Shown here one piece after another: positions 18,145 through 26,336 of a stretch of DNA of 64,000 nt. The translations under genes and the position numbers were made by a program. The stretch lies in contig NZ_JACFYZ010000001.1 in NCBI RefSeq assembly GCF_015712065.1, positions 558,001 to 622,000 on the forward strand. Reading direction: 5' to 3'. The DNA comes from Ectopseudomonas chengduensis. GTDB taxonomy: Bacteria; Pseudomonadota; Gammaproteobacteria; Pseudomonadales; Pseudomonadaceae. The notes under the pieces are model-generated. The model was not told the origin of the DNA. It ran no database searches and saw only the letters and a list, made by a program, of their open reading frames with translations. The number at the start of each line of letters is the position of its first letter. Positions within the stretch are counted from its first letter, which is position 1.

Positions 18145-19200
18145 TCAGCGTTTCGGGAACAGCGTGTCGGCGACGATTTCCGTGGCCAGCAAACGGGCCG
18201 CGTTGTGGCCGATACCGGCGACCGTGATCTGTGGGTGATGGATCGGCACTCCCCACTTGCTGGAAAGGAAGGCCTCGTAGCGCAGGTAATTGAGCTGGCG
18301 CTCGACCCGGTGCGCGCCCTGCATGTTGGCGCCGCAGGTGCGATCCAGTACGCGGTGCCACGGGTCGTTGTCGCGCTCACCGACCATGAAGGTCACGTCG
18401 CGAGCGGCGTAACGGCGAAACAGCTGCTCGGCGCCGAGGTTCTGCCGGGTCAGATAGAAGGGCGCGCGATCCAGGCCATAGCGATAGCGGCTGAAGCTCG
18501 GGCACATGACGGTGCGCACCGGCTTGAATGCGCCATCCTGCAGGCGGCTGCCTTCGATGTAGACATAGGAAGACGGAGCGGAAATGACATAACGAACCTT
18601 GATTCCGGTAGTCGCGAGGCGCTCGTCGCCGTCGCCGAGGATGCTGTAGCGCTGCATCAGCTGGCCACCGGCGGAGTGGCCGATCAACACTATCTCCTGC
18701 AGGGCGGGAAAATGTTTGCGGTCGGCCAGATACAGCAGCAGGTCATCCAGTACCGCGAAGGCGTCGATGCCGCGGCGACCTTTGCTCGAGGCGGTGCCGT
18801 GCATCCATTTGTCACGGGCCCACAGCGGCATGTCGCTACCGGCGCGACTGTCCTCGGCGGTGAGGAAATTCAATGACAGCAGCAGGGTGTCGTTGGCGTC
18901 GAATCCGGCTTTCTTCAGCAGGCTCTGACCGTATTGGTAGTAGTCGTCGGCGTTACGACGCACACCGTGGACCACCACCACGGCACGTGAGGTCGGGCTG
19001 GCGCCATTCAGGTCGGAATTGGCGAAGGCGAGGAAGTTGTAGGGCTCGTTCTGGCCCAGGCGCAGCAGTTGCGGGTTGGCGCTGGCGAGGCAGCAGTACA
19101 AGGCGCTGGTCAGCAGAGCGATAGCCAGGACGGCCTGTCTGCGGAGGTTCGGGCCTTGCTTGAGCAGAGAACCCAGGGGCCAGAGAACGTCGTACGGCAT
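18145..19200 (-). CDS. Exported alpha/beta hydrolase
   Basis: A 351-residue alpha/beta hydrolase with an N-terminal hydrophobic export segment (about residues 22-42, AVLAIALLTSALYCCLASA). VVVVHGVRRNADDYY at 74-88 supplies the HG oxyanion region. The nucleophile elbow GHSAGG has Ser176. DNDPWHR probably carries the acidic residue and GIGHNA near the end the catalytic His. The start at 19200 follows GAGGTGG. It is the first gene of the minus-strand set that continues into tpsB, tpsA and the glycosyltransferase, so it may act on the cell surface or periplasm with the adhesin. Its substrate is unknown. A shortened, apparently inactive paralogue lies at 21310-21897. Confidence 0.85.
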   Translation of the reverse strand: MPYDVLWPLGSLLKQGPNLRRQAVLAIALLTSALYCCLASANPQLLRLGQNEPYNFLAFANSDLNGASPTSRAVVVVHGVRRNADDYYQYGQSLLKKAGFDANDTLLLSLNFLTAEDSRAGSDMPLWARDKWMHGTASSKGRRGIDAFAVLDDLLLYLADRKHFPALQEIVLIGHSAGGQLMQRYSILGDGDERLATTGIKVRYVISAPSSYVYIEGSRLQDGAFKPVRTVMCPSFSRYRYGLDRAPFYLTRQNLGAEQLFRRYAARDVTFMVGERDNDPWHRVLDRTCGANMQGAHRVERQLNYLRYEAFLSSKWGVPIHHPQITVAGIGHNAARLLATEIVADTLFPKR

Positions 19201-19653
19201 ATTCCACCTCGGCAGAGAGCGCGGCACACCACACAAGACGCTGGCATGTCGCTAGGTCGTACCCGCAGGTTGGCAAGCGCAGGTCGACTTGGTTGATTGG
19301 AGTTATGGCGACGATGCTAACAGCGGTTTTTTGCTAGATAAAATATCTTGAAAATAGCCATTCGATACTTTTTGGATATTGAATGGCGGGTACTGCATAC
19401 ATTGGGCGTAGCACAAGTAGGGTGCGCCATGCGCACCAATCGCTGTGAGCAATCTCGGTTCTTGCGGCTCTCTCGGTGCGCACGGCGCACCCTACGGGAG
19501 GTGGCACCCGATGAGATCTTGTTGGTACTTTTTAGGTATTGACTGGATATTTTTAATATATTTCATATCTCTCATGCATGCCGCTAGCATCGGCAGGGCT
19601 GCTCCACTGCACGGCAGCCGAGCCCTCACTGATACCGAGCGGAACTGAAAACC
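19201..19653. promoter_or_regulatory. Divergent intergenic region with paired direct repeats
   Basis: The 453 bases between the hydrolase/TPS set and the lyase gene hold no coding sequence. Two 23-base near-identical direct repeats occur at 19364-19386 and 19524-19546, both built on the pattern TACTTTTTnGGnTATTGA or its close variant. Between them is an insertion-like inverted repeat (19417-19495). The area around each repeat is AT-rich. The repeats may be binding sites of one regulator serving both divergent promoters. Confidence 0.5.
19417..19495. repeat. GTAGGGTGCGCC inverted-repeat element
   Basis: A 21-base arm at 19417-19437 and its inverse at 19475-19495 (starting GGTGCGCAC, ending GCGCACCCTAC) enclose 37 bases. 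They differ at one position. The arms resemble those of the elements at 4021-4092 and 5578-5632, the common hairpin family of Pseudomonas intergenic regions. Confidence 0.75.
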
Positions 19654-21252
19654 ATGAGAACAAGAAAGACTCTGCTTCACCTCGCCGTCGTCTATGCGCT
19701 GTTTGCTTCATCCAGCGCCCTGGCGGCCAACACTGCCGAACTGCCTTGCCGCACCACTGCCGAATGCGCCGAGCAGGCGCGCAAGATCGGCGCGACGGTG
19801 GACAAGTCGGCGCTCAAGGGCGGCGCCTACGAAAGCCAGTTCTCCTGGTTGAACCGCATCAACAAGGCCTCGATCGTCATGCTGACCGAGGAAGGCATCG
19901 TTTCCGCCCCCCAGGGGCGACGCATTGCCAGTGGCGTGCAGCATGTGATCGATCAGGCCGCTCAGCCAGACGGCAAGAGTCCCAGCGATGTGCTGCAGGT
20001 CGAGCAGATCATGATCGACAAGATCGGCCCCGAAGCCTCGCTGATTCACTCCGGGCGCAGCCGCCAGGACATGTACGCCACCTATCGCCTGGCCGTATTG
20101 CGTGCTCAGGTGCTGGATTACAGCGATGCGCTCAATTCGTCGCGCGCCCGCCTGTTGAAGATCGCCGGCGACAACGTCGATACCCTGATCCCGGCCTACA
20201 CCAATGGTGTGCAGGCCATGCCGATCAGCTACGCGCACTACCTGCTGGCATTCGAAGCGGCTTTCGAGCGCGATGCGCAGCGCATTCATGAACTCTATGC
20301 ACGCCTGAACCTGAGCCCGATGGGCACCGCGGTGCTGGCCAACTCCGGCTGGCCGCTGAACCGCGAGCGCCTCGCCACGCTGCTGGGCTTCGACGGGGTG
20401 CGCGAGAACTCGCTGGATTCCAGCCAGGTATCGACCTTCGACATCCCATTGGAAGCGGCAGGCATTGCTTCGTCCTCGGCCATCCGCGTCGGCGCGCTGA
20501 TCGGCGACATACACACTCAGTACCACCAGACCCGTCCCTGGCTGCTGCTCGAGGAAGGCTCGACCTACACCAGCAGCGCCATGCCGCAGAAGCGCAATCC
20601 CGGCCTGCTGATGCGCACCCGTGAGTCAGCCTCCGATGTGGTTGGTCTCGCGGGCGCCACCACCATTCGCGCGCACAACGTCACCACCGGCATGACCGAC
20701 TACAAGGCTGCGTTCGAGGACCTCGGCCTGTTCAAGTCGGCCACCGATATGTTCGAGCGCCTGGATATGGTGCTCGATGCGCTGGTGATCAATCCCGAGC
20801 GCGCCATGGAAGAACTCGATGCCGATTGGACGACCTCGATGGAGCTGGCCGATACGCTCGAACGCGAGCATAAGGTGCCGTTTCGCATCGGCCACAGCTT
20901 CGCCTCGCTGATCGTCGGTCAGGCGCGTGATCAAGGCTTGCTGCCGAAGGAGTTCCCCTACGCCGACGCGCAGAAGCTCTATACCAAGGCTGCGCAGAAG
21001 TACAGCTGGAAGGATCAGCGCCTGCCGTTGAGCGAGAGTGCCTTCCGAGCCACTCTGTCGCCGCGCACCATGGTCGAGACGCGCAAGGGCACTGGCGGCC
21101 CGCAACCTGCCGAGGTCAAGCGCATGCTGGCCGAGGCCGGCAAGCGTTTGCAGGCGGACAAAAGCTGGATGGGCGAGCGTCGTCAGCAACTGATCAAGGC
21201 GGACGAGGTGCTGGACAAGGCCTTCGCCAAACTCTTGCCCGCTTCGCGCTGA
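19654..21252 (+). CDS. Exported argininosuccinate-lyase-like protein (fumarase/aspartase superfamily)
   Basis: A 532-residue protein with a clear signal peptide (residues 1-25, HLAVVYALFASSSALAA). The superfamily signature SSAMPQKRNPG is at 308-318 and GRSRQDM at 134-140, both of the argininosuccinate lyase type. True argininosuccinate lyases are cytoplasmic and about 460 residues long. The family's Thr-His motif that contributes to catalysis reads YTNGVQAMP here, with Asn184 where His is expected, so the substrate or mechanism probably differs. A periplasmic lyase that releases fumarate from an amino-acid adduct (as ethylenediamine-disuccinate lyase does) is a reasonable guess; the dicarboxylate symporter gene nearby would suit that. 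Confidence 0.8.
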   Translation: MRTRKTLLHLAVVYALFASSSALAANTAELPCRTTAECAEQARKIGATVDKSALKGGAYESQFSWLNRINKASIVMLTEEGIVSAPQGRRIASGVQHVIDQAAQPDGKSPSDVLQVEQIMIDKIGPEASLIHSGRSRQDMYATYRLAVLRAQVLDYSDALNSSRARLLKIAGDNVDTLIPAYTNGVQAMPISYAHYLLAFEAAFERDAQRIHELYARLNLSPMGTAVLANSGWPLNRERLATLLGFDGVRENSLDSSQVSTFDIPLEAAGIASSSAIRVGALIGDIHTQYHQTRPWLLLEEGSTYTSSAMPQKRNPGLLMRTRESASDVVGLAGATTIRAHNVTTGMTDYKAAFEDLGLFKSATDMFERLDMVLDALVINPERAMEELDADWTTSMELADTLEREHKVPFRIGHSFASLIVGQARDQGLLPKEFPYADAQKLYTKAAQKYSWKDQRLPLSESAFRATLSPRTMVETRKGTGGPQPAEVKRMLAEAGKRLQADKSWMGERRQQLIKADEVLDKAFAKLLPASR

Positions 21253-21309
21253 TTTCGGGCGGCGAGGCCTTGCGGGCTTCGCTGCTCATTTTCTTCAGGA
21301 GCGTGAAAG

Positions 21310-21897
21310 ATGGAACGTGTGCGCCGCTACGCCTTGCTGCTCTGTTCGGTCGTCATGGCCAGCATGGCATTCAGTGACGCACTGGCGCGTCGTTCCGACT
21401 CCAGCGCTCCGGTTGAAGCAGGGGCGCAGCTCGTGCGGCTCGACGCGGCCGCTGACAGCTTCGCCCTTGTATTGGTGGCCAACGCCGATCTGTACAACCT
21501 GCCGCGAGGTATTCGACGCGTTGTCGTGCTTGTCGAAGTCGACTCGAACTCCAGCGAGTCGCAACTGGATAGGCAAGACGATACGTTGATCCTCGTGCCG
21601 CAGTTCAGCGTCGTCGATGGCCGCAAACGACCTGTGGATCTGCCCGTGTGGCACAGCGAGCAGGCCTGGGTTGAGGGTGAGGTGTCGAGTGCAGGGCATG
21701 TCGGGCTATCGGCATTCACGGTACTCGATGCATTGGTGAGTTACCTGGGGCGCAGCAGCCATTTTCCGCAATTGCAGGAGGTGGTTTTCGTCGGTCGTGG
21801 CACGACGGCCGACTTGGTTGCGCGGCATCGCTTGCGTCCACAGGTAGCCACTTCTTTTCGCATTCGGCATGTGAATACGCGAGTGGCTCGGTACTGA
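21310..21897 (+). CDS. Shortened, nucleophile-less paralogue of the alpha/beta hydrolase
   Basis: A 195-residue protein with a signal peptide (residues 1-26). It aligns by eye, in order, with the hydrolase at 18145-19200: FALVLVANADL with YNFLAFANSDL, DDTLILVPQF with NDTLLLSLNF, and AFTVLDALVSYLGRSSHFPQ with AFAVLDDLLLYLADRKHFPA. At the nucleophile elbow it reads GRGTTA instead of GHSAGG, so the catalytic Ser (here Gly164) and the preceding His are lost. It stops about 150 residues early, before the acid and His of the triad. AGGAG precedes the ATG, so it is probably translated. It may be a binding partner or a decaying copy. Confidence 0.75.
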   Translation: MERVRRYALLLCSVVMASMAFSDALARRSDSSAPVEAGAQLVRLDAAADSFALVLVANADLYNLPRGIRRVVVLVEVDSNSSESQLDRQDDTLILVPQFSVVDGRKRPVDLPVWHSEQAWVEGEVSSAGHVGLSAFTVLDALVSYLGRSSHFPQLQEVVFVGRGTTADLVARHRLRPQVATSFRIRHVNTRVARY

Positions 21898-21899
21898 CC

Positions 21900-23111
21900 T
21901 CAGCCCAGCATTTCTCGCAGTTTCTGCTTGTCCACCTTGCCATCCCAATGGGCGATGACCACGCAGGCTACGCAGTTGCCCAGTACGTTGGTCACCGAAC
22001 GACATTTCATCAGACGCTCCACGCCGATCAGGATGCCGATGCTCTCCAGCGGCAAAATATTCAGAACGCTGAGCGTCGCGGTGAGCGTGACGAAGGCTGA
22101 ACCGGCGACGCTGGTCGAGCCCAGTGAGGTCAGCAGGCAGACCAGCAGGATGGTGCCCAGTTGCAGGGTATCCAGTTCGACGTGGGCCAGCTGCGCGAGA
22201 AACACGATGGCCACGGCCAGATAGAGATTCGAGCCATTGAGGTTGAAGCTGTAGCCGGCAGTGAGCGTCAGGCGTACGGCCTGGCTGTCGCAACCAGCTG
22301 CCTCCAGTTTGTCGATCAGGCGCGGCAGGGCCGCGACCGAAGAGCCGGTAGCGGCCACCAGCAGCAGCTCTTCCTTGACGTAACCGATCAGGCGCCACAA
22401 TCGACATCCCGCCAGGCGCAGGGCGATGGCCGGCACCAGTAGCAGGTAGGCCAGGCAGGCCACATAGGCCGCTATCACGAACTTGGCCAGCGGCAGCGCC
22501 GCTTCCAGTCCGTACTTGCCGATGATGAAGGCGATGGCGCCGAACGCAGCCAGTGGTGCGAAGCTGACGATTACTTGCATGGCGCGAAACACCAGCTTCA
22601 CCGCCTGATCGAGACGCAGCGTCAGGCGTTGCCCTGGTGCGCCACTGCGGCCGAGCAGTAGACCGCAGATGACAGCAACCAGCAGCACCTTGAGGATGAA
22701 GCTCTGTTCGAGCGAATCGAGAAGCAGGCCTGGAAGTTGAGAGAAGAATGGGCCACTTGTCGTTTCAACCGTCGCCCAGTCGCTACCCATATGGTGCAGG
22801 CCGCCACCTGGGTGCAGGAGCAGGGCGACGAGCAAGCCGGTCAGCAGCGATAGTAGTGACATCAATTGCCAGTAACCGACGGCCTTCAGGCCCAGGCGCG
22901 CGGTGGCGCGGTAGTCGCTGAGGGCGGCGACGCTGGAGCAAACCAGGACGAACATCACCACCGGCGCGCACAGACCAATAGCGGAGATGAACAGGTCGCT
23001 GAGCGGTTTCATCTCTACCGCCAGATCAGGCCACCAGACACCCAGCAGGGCGCCGAGAACCAGCGCCAGCAGAAGCAGGGCAATGCCTGTTCGAGAATGC
23101 CTGAAGATCAT
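21900..23111 (-). CDS. DctA-like dicarboxylate/amino acid:cation symporter
   Basis: A 403-residue membrane protein of the DAACS family. The substrate-binding signatures are present: YSFNLNGSNLYL, the TSLGSTSVAGSAFVTL stretch, and GVERLMKCRSVTNVLGNCVA near the C-terminus. Such proteins take up C4-dicarboxylates, glutamate or aspartate with Na+ or H+. It converges with the lyase/hydrolase-paralogue genes, with stops only two bases apart. It is somewhat shorter than DctA itself (about 430-440 residues), so the exact substrate is open. Confidence 0.88.
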   Translation of the reverse strand: MIFRHSRTGIALLLLALVLGALLGVWWPDLAVEMKPLSDLFISAIGLCAPVVMFVLVCSSVAALSDYRATARLGLKAVGYWQLMSLLSLLTGLLVALLLHPGGGLHHMGSDWATVETTSGPFFSQLPGLLLDSLEQSFILKVLLVAVICGLLLGRSGAPGQRLTLRLDQAVKLVFRAMQVIVSFAPLAAFGAIAFIIGKYGLEAALPLAKFVIAAYVACLAYLLLVPAIALRLAGCRLWRLIGYVKEELLLVAATGSSVAALPRLIDKLEAAGCDSQAVRLTLTAGYSFNLNGSNLYLAVAIVFLAQLAHVELDTLQLGTILLVCLLTSLGSTSVAGSAFVTLTATLSVLNILPLESIGILIGVERLMKCRSVTNVLGNCVACVVIAHWDGKVDKQKLREMLG

Positions 23112-23213
23112 TGGAGCCTGTTTTATTCTTGTTCTTCGTCGCAGCGTCGAGGCCGCGCGTGAGCGTTCATCCTACCCCATCGGCACGTGGATTCGGTATC
23201 GTGTGCCGGCCTT

Positions 23214-23400
23214 AGAGCCTGTTCAAAGTCTGCTACGCGTCGGCCCAGCCGCGTTAAAAACAGGCTGGAGCGCCAGCCCGGTCGGACTGCTCATTTACAG
23301 CTCGTAAAGTCGAGCGCGACTCCGACCGATCCTCGCCTGTTTTTGCGGGGCCGCCATCGGTATTGTATGGCTCTAGCTCGCGAGACTTTGAACAGGCTCT
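23214..23400. repeat. Dispersed repeat with 18-bp terminal inverted repeats
   Basis: The ends AGAGCCTGTTCAAAGTCT (23214-23231) and its exact complement (23383-23400) bracket 187 bases. An inner stem AAAAACAGGC (23256-23265) pairs with GCCTGTTTTT (23335-23344). It occupies the spacer before the LysR gene at 23424. A diverged copy lies at 3838-3992. There is no open reading frame that looks real, so this is a MITE-like or structural repeat. Confidence 0.8.
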
Positions 23401-23423
23401 TACCAATATCCCCAAGGGGCTGC

Positions 23424-24341
23424 ATGGAACTTCGTCATCTGCGCTACTTCGTCATGGTTGCCGAAGAGAAACACTTCACCCGCGCCGCGGCCCGCCTGAA
23501 CATGCAGCAGCCCCCTCTGAGCCAGCAGATCAGGGCGCTGGAGCAGGAGCTTGGTTTCGACCTGTTCATCCGTCATGCCAAGGGCGTCGATCTGACCGTC
23601 GGTGGTGAGGTGTTCCTGCGCGAGGCGCGCGATATTCTCCAGCGGGTATCGCAGGGCGCATTGAAGGCGGCGCGTACGGCGAAAGGTATAGAGGGGCGTC
23701 TGAGCGTCGGCTTCACCAGTTCGGCGGCCTCGCATCCGCTGATTCCACGGATCATCCGGCGCTATCGGGATCTGTATCCGGGGGTGGACATCGGCCTCAA
23801 CGAAGGCAATGCCCAGGAGCTGACTGATGATGTCAGCGGCGGCGATGTGGATGTCGGCATTCTGCGAGCGCCAGTGGGTAACCCTCAGGGCATCGCCTAT
23901 CACCGCCTGCTCAACGAGGAGCTGGTGCTGACCCTGCCGGTCGGGCATCGACTACTGGCAGGCAAGGGGGCGGTTTCGCTAAAGGATCTCGCTGACGAAC
24001 CGTTGATTCTGGTGCGCCGTCCCGGTGCGCCGGGGATGTACGCCAATTTCCTGCAGGCCTGTCGCAATGCCGGCTTCGAGCCGCATGTGGCGTTCGAGGT
24101 GGAGCGCATGCTGACCAATGTCAGCCTGGTGGCCGCCGGTGCCGGAGTGTCCGTGGTGCCGGCATCGATGCGCGGCTTCCACGAGCACAGTGTGGCTTAT
24201 CGCTCGATTCGTGACGCCAAGCCGCGCCTGGTCGCGCCGATCACCCTGGTTTGCCGCGAGTTGCACCAGTCACCGCAGGTGGCCAATTTCATTGCTCTGG
24301 CGCGGGAGCTGGGCACCGAGTACCGCAAGGAGCCGCACTGA
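23424..24341 (+). CDS. LysR-family transcriptional regulator
   Basis: A 305-residue LysR regulator. The HTH begins MELRHLRYFVMVAEEKHFTR with QQPPLSQQIRALEQELGFDL, a form typical of the AlsR/BenM-like branch. The effector domain spans roughly residues 90-300. The start at 23424 is set by the HTH; the frame is open 79 codons upstream but that part overlaps the dispersed repeat and is not protein-like. Its neighbours are the symporter (upstream, opposite strand) and a MobA-like gene (convergent). Targets cannot be inferred. Confidence 0.88.
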   Translation: MELRHLRYFVMVAEEKHFTRAAARLNMQQPPLSQQIRALEQELGFDLFIRHAKGVDLTVGGEVFLREARDILQRVSQGALKAARTAKGIEGRLSVGFTSSAASHPLIPRIIRRYRDLYPGVDIGLNEGNAQELTDDVSGGDVDVGILRAPVGNPQGIAYHRLLNEELVLTLPVGHRLLAGKGAVSLKDLADEPLILVRRPGAPGMYANFLQACRNAGFEPHVAFEVERMLTNVSLVAAGAGVSVVPASMRGFHEHSVAYRSIRDAKPRLVAPITLVCRELHQSPQVANFIALARELGTEYRKEPH

Positions 24342-24345
24342 GTGC

Positions 24346-24948
24346 TCAGCGCGTGCTGAAGTGCTGCCAGTCTTCCTGAGTATCGACGTCCTGCAGCACA
24401 CCGGGGTCGTCCAGTTCGACGATACGCACGGCCTCGGGGTGCTGCTGCAGCACCGGTTTGGCGCCGGCATCGCCACTCAGCGTCGCGAGCTGCGGCCAGA
24501 AGTCACGGCCGAACAGCACCGGATGGCCACGTTTGCCCTGGTAGCTGGGTAGTACGATATTGTCTGAGCTGGCGCAGGCCATCAGCACTTCTAAGCTGTC
24601 GCGCCGAATCGACGGCATATCGGCAAGAAAGATAGCCGCTGCCTCGGCGCCGGATTCGGCCAGTAGTCGTTCGGCACCTGCCGCCAGGCTGTGCCCCATG
24701 CCCTGGGCGGTGGCCGGGTTCTGCACGATACGCACACCCGTCGGCAGATCCAGCGCTGCTGGCGCTTCGTCTGGGCGTAGCACCAGCCAGACCTCTTCCA
24801 GCATCGAGCAGGGCAGTGCCAGGCTGGCGCTGAGCAACGAGCGGCCGTCGCCAAGTTGCAGGCGGCGCTTGTCGGCGCCGAAGCGGCGGCTGTAACCGGC
24901 GGCGAGCATCAGCGCGGCGATGGGATAGGGGGGCGGGTTCGGTTGCAT
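24346..24948 (-). CDS. MocA/MobA-like nucleotidyltransferase
   Basis: A 200-residue NTP-transferase domain protein. The nucleotide-binding loop LMLAAGYSRRFGADKRRL is at residues 13-30 and the metal-binding LADMP lies in the middle. It resembles MocA, the CTP:molybdopterin cytidylyltransferase that makes the cytosine dinucleotide cofactor for xanthine-oxidase-family enzymes. No molybdoenzyme gene is in the window, so this assignment rests on family only. The start at 24948 is taken because the catalytic loop follows shortly after; the longer open frame is not family-like. Confidence 0.8.
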   Translation of the reverse strand: MQPNPPPYPIAALMLAAGYSRRFGADKRRLQLGDGRSLLSASLALPCSMLEEVWLVLRPDEAPAALDLPTGVRIVQNPATAQGMGHSLAAGAERLLAESGAEAAAIFLADMPSIRRDSLEVLMACASSDNIVLPSYQGKRGHPVLFGRDFWPQLATLSGDAGAKPVLQQHPEAVRIVELDDPGVLQDVDTQEDWQHFSTR

Positions 24949-25063
24949 GTCACGCCTGCGATGGAGGTGAATGCTGCCGATTGTAGGGATTAATGCGGCC
25001 TGCGTTGAGGCCATCGGTGAAGCAGCAGGACGAAACATGGGCCTCGTCCTGCTGTTTGACTGC

Positions 25064-25918
25064 TTACTGTGCCTGATGGTGGTTGGCGTTGAGCATCTGC
25101 ACCAGTTTCTCGCCCAGTGCATGGTCGGAGAACGGGTTCTGCCCGGTGATCAGCTCACGGTCCACGACCACGTGGGGCGCCCATGCCTCGGCGTAGTTCA
25201 GCTTGCCGCCGGCACTTTCCATCGCGCTGGCCGGGTAGAACAGAATCCGTTCACCTTGCAGCGACTGCTCGAAGACCTGCTCCTCCGGGGTGGAGAAGAT
25301 GGTCATGCGATAGCCCCGGTAGATCCAGTCATCAGCTGCCGGTTTTTCCCCGTTGGCCAGCGCCGCCTGGTAGGCAACCGGATCGCGCTGGGCCGAGAGC
25401 AGGGCGATCGGCCCGTGGCAGATGGCGGCAGTGGGCTTGCCGGCCTGGTGGAAGTGACGCAGGAGAGCACCGACCTCAGGGTTATTGGCGAGGTCGATCA
25501 GCGGCGCGTGGCCGCCGGGAATCAGCAGGCCGGCGTAGCGATTCAGATCGCTCTCCAGCACTTCCTTCAATGACAGTGTGTCGTCGATGCCCGGCAGGTT
25601 TTCCACCAGGGTGCGGATGCGCTGCATTTCCTGTTCGTCGCCGCCGAAGTATTGCGCAGTCACCGAGCTCTCATCGACACGCGGCGCATTACCCTTGGGG
25701 GTCACCAACACCAGCTCATAGCCCGCCTTGAGCAGGCGGTCGGCTGGCACACCGAACTCGTTCAGGTAAAAACCGGTGGTGTACTGCTTGCCATCCTTGA
25801 GGGCCAGTTGCGTTTCGCTCGACAACAGCACCAGGACTTCGCCTTTGCCGGCGGCTAGGGCGTTGCCGGCGAGCAGGGTGCTGGCGACTGCCACGGCGAG
25901 GGTGGTCTTCTTGCTCAT
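25064..25918 (-). CDS. Exported DJ-1/PfpI-family protein
   Basis: A 284-residue DJ-1/PfpI (class I glutamine amidotransferase-like) protein with a signal peptide (KKTTLAVAVASTLLAGNALA). The nucleophile elbow is AAICHGP, with the conserved Cys, and PGGHAPL precedes it. Two ATGs are possible. The one at 25924 overlaps the upstream stop as ATGA but is only one base from AGGAG; the one at 25918 has normal spacing and is used here. It is cotranscribed with the small monooxygenase gene upstream. Family members act as chaperones, glyoxalases or amidases; a periplasmic version is less common. Confidence 0.85.
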   Translation of the reverse strand: MSKKTTLAVAVASTLLAGNALAAGKGEVLVLLSSETQLALKDGKQYTTGFYLNEFGVPADRLLKAGYELVLVTPKGNAPRVDESSVTAQYFGGDEQEMQRIRTLVENLPGIDDTLSLKEVLESDLNRYAGLLIPGGHAPLIDLANNPEVGALLRHFHQAGKPTAAICHGPIALLSAQRDPVAYQAALANGEKPAADDWIYRGYRMTIFSTPEEQVFEQSLQGERILFYPASAMESAGGKLNYAEAWAPHVVVDRELITGQNPFSDHALGEKLVQMLNANHHQAQ

Positions 25919-25920
25919 GA

Positions 25921-26235
25921 TCATTCTCCTGATTGGGGAAGGGGCGCCACATCCAGTGCATGGACGACGCGCACCTGCGTGGGGGCACTCAGCCAGTCGG
26001 ATGTCGCGGCGCGGTAGTGTTGGTAATGGCTGCTCTGGCGATGAGCGTCGATGGCGGCTGCGTCGACGTAAAGTTCGAAGAGGTCGAAGGCCAGACCGTC
26101 ATCGCGCACGAACAGGTCGTAGCGCAGATTGCCGGCCTCGGCTCGTGAGTGCTGAACCATCAGGCGCAGCGCCTGTTCGACCGCTTCACGGTGCTCGGGG
26201 TGTGGCGTGATGGTGGCGAAGATACCGATCGTCAT
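25921..26235 (-). CDS. Antibiotic biosynthesis monooxygenase (ABM) domain protein
   Basis: A 104-residue single-domain ABM/quinol monooxygenase-like protein (MTIGIFATITPHPEHREAVEQAL, then RYDLFVRDDGLAFDLFELYVD and the C-terminal SSHYQHYR). Such small cofactor-free enzymes oxidise quinols or take part in reactive-aldehyde stress responses. It overlaps the DJ-1 gene by ATGA, indicating translational coupling, and is divergent from the LysR gene at 26331, its likely regulator. Confidence 0.85.
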   Translation of the reverse strand: MTIGIFATITPHPEHREAVEQALRLMVQHSRAEAGNLRYDLFVRDDGLAFDLFELYVDAAAIDAHRQSSHYQHYRAATSDWLSAPTQVRVVHALDVAPLPQSGE

Positions 26236-26287
26236 GCTGTTCTCCAGTGGGCAACAGGTTTTCAGGTGCCATCCTAGGCTTGGCGAT

Positions 26288-26336
26288 ATGATTCGAAAAT
26301 TCGAAAGCGTTTATTTCAGGGATTCAAAAATTGAAT
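26288..26336. promoter_or_regulatory. Palindromic sites between the ABM/DJ-1 operon and its LysR gene
   Basis: TTCGAA occurs twice, two bases apart (around 26293-26306). A perfect inverted repeat ATTCAA-AAA-TTGAAT lies at 26322-26336. The latter overlaps the TTG start codon of the LysR gene, a placement suited to autorepression. Confidence 0.5.
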
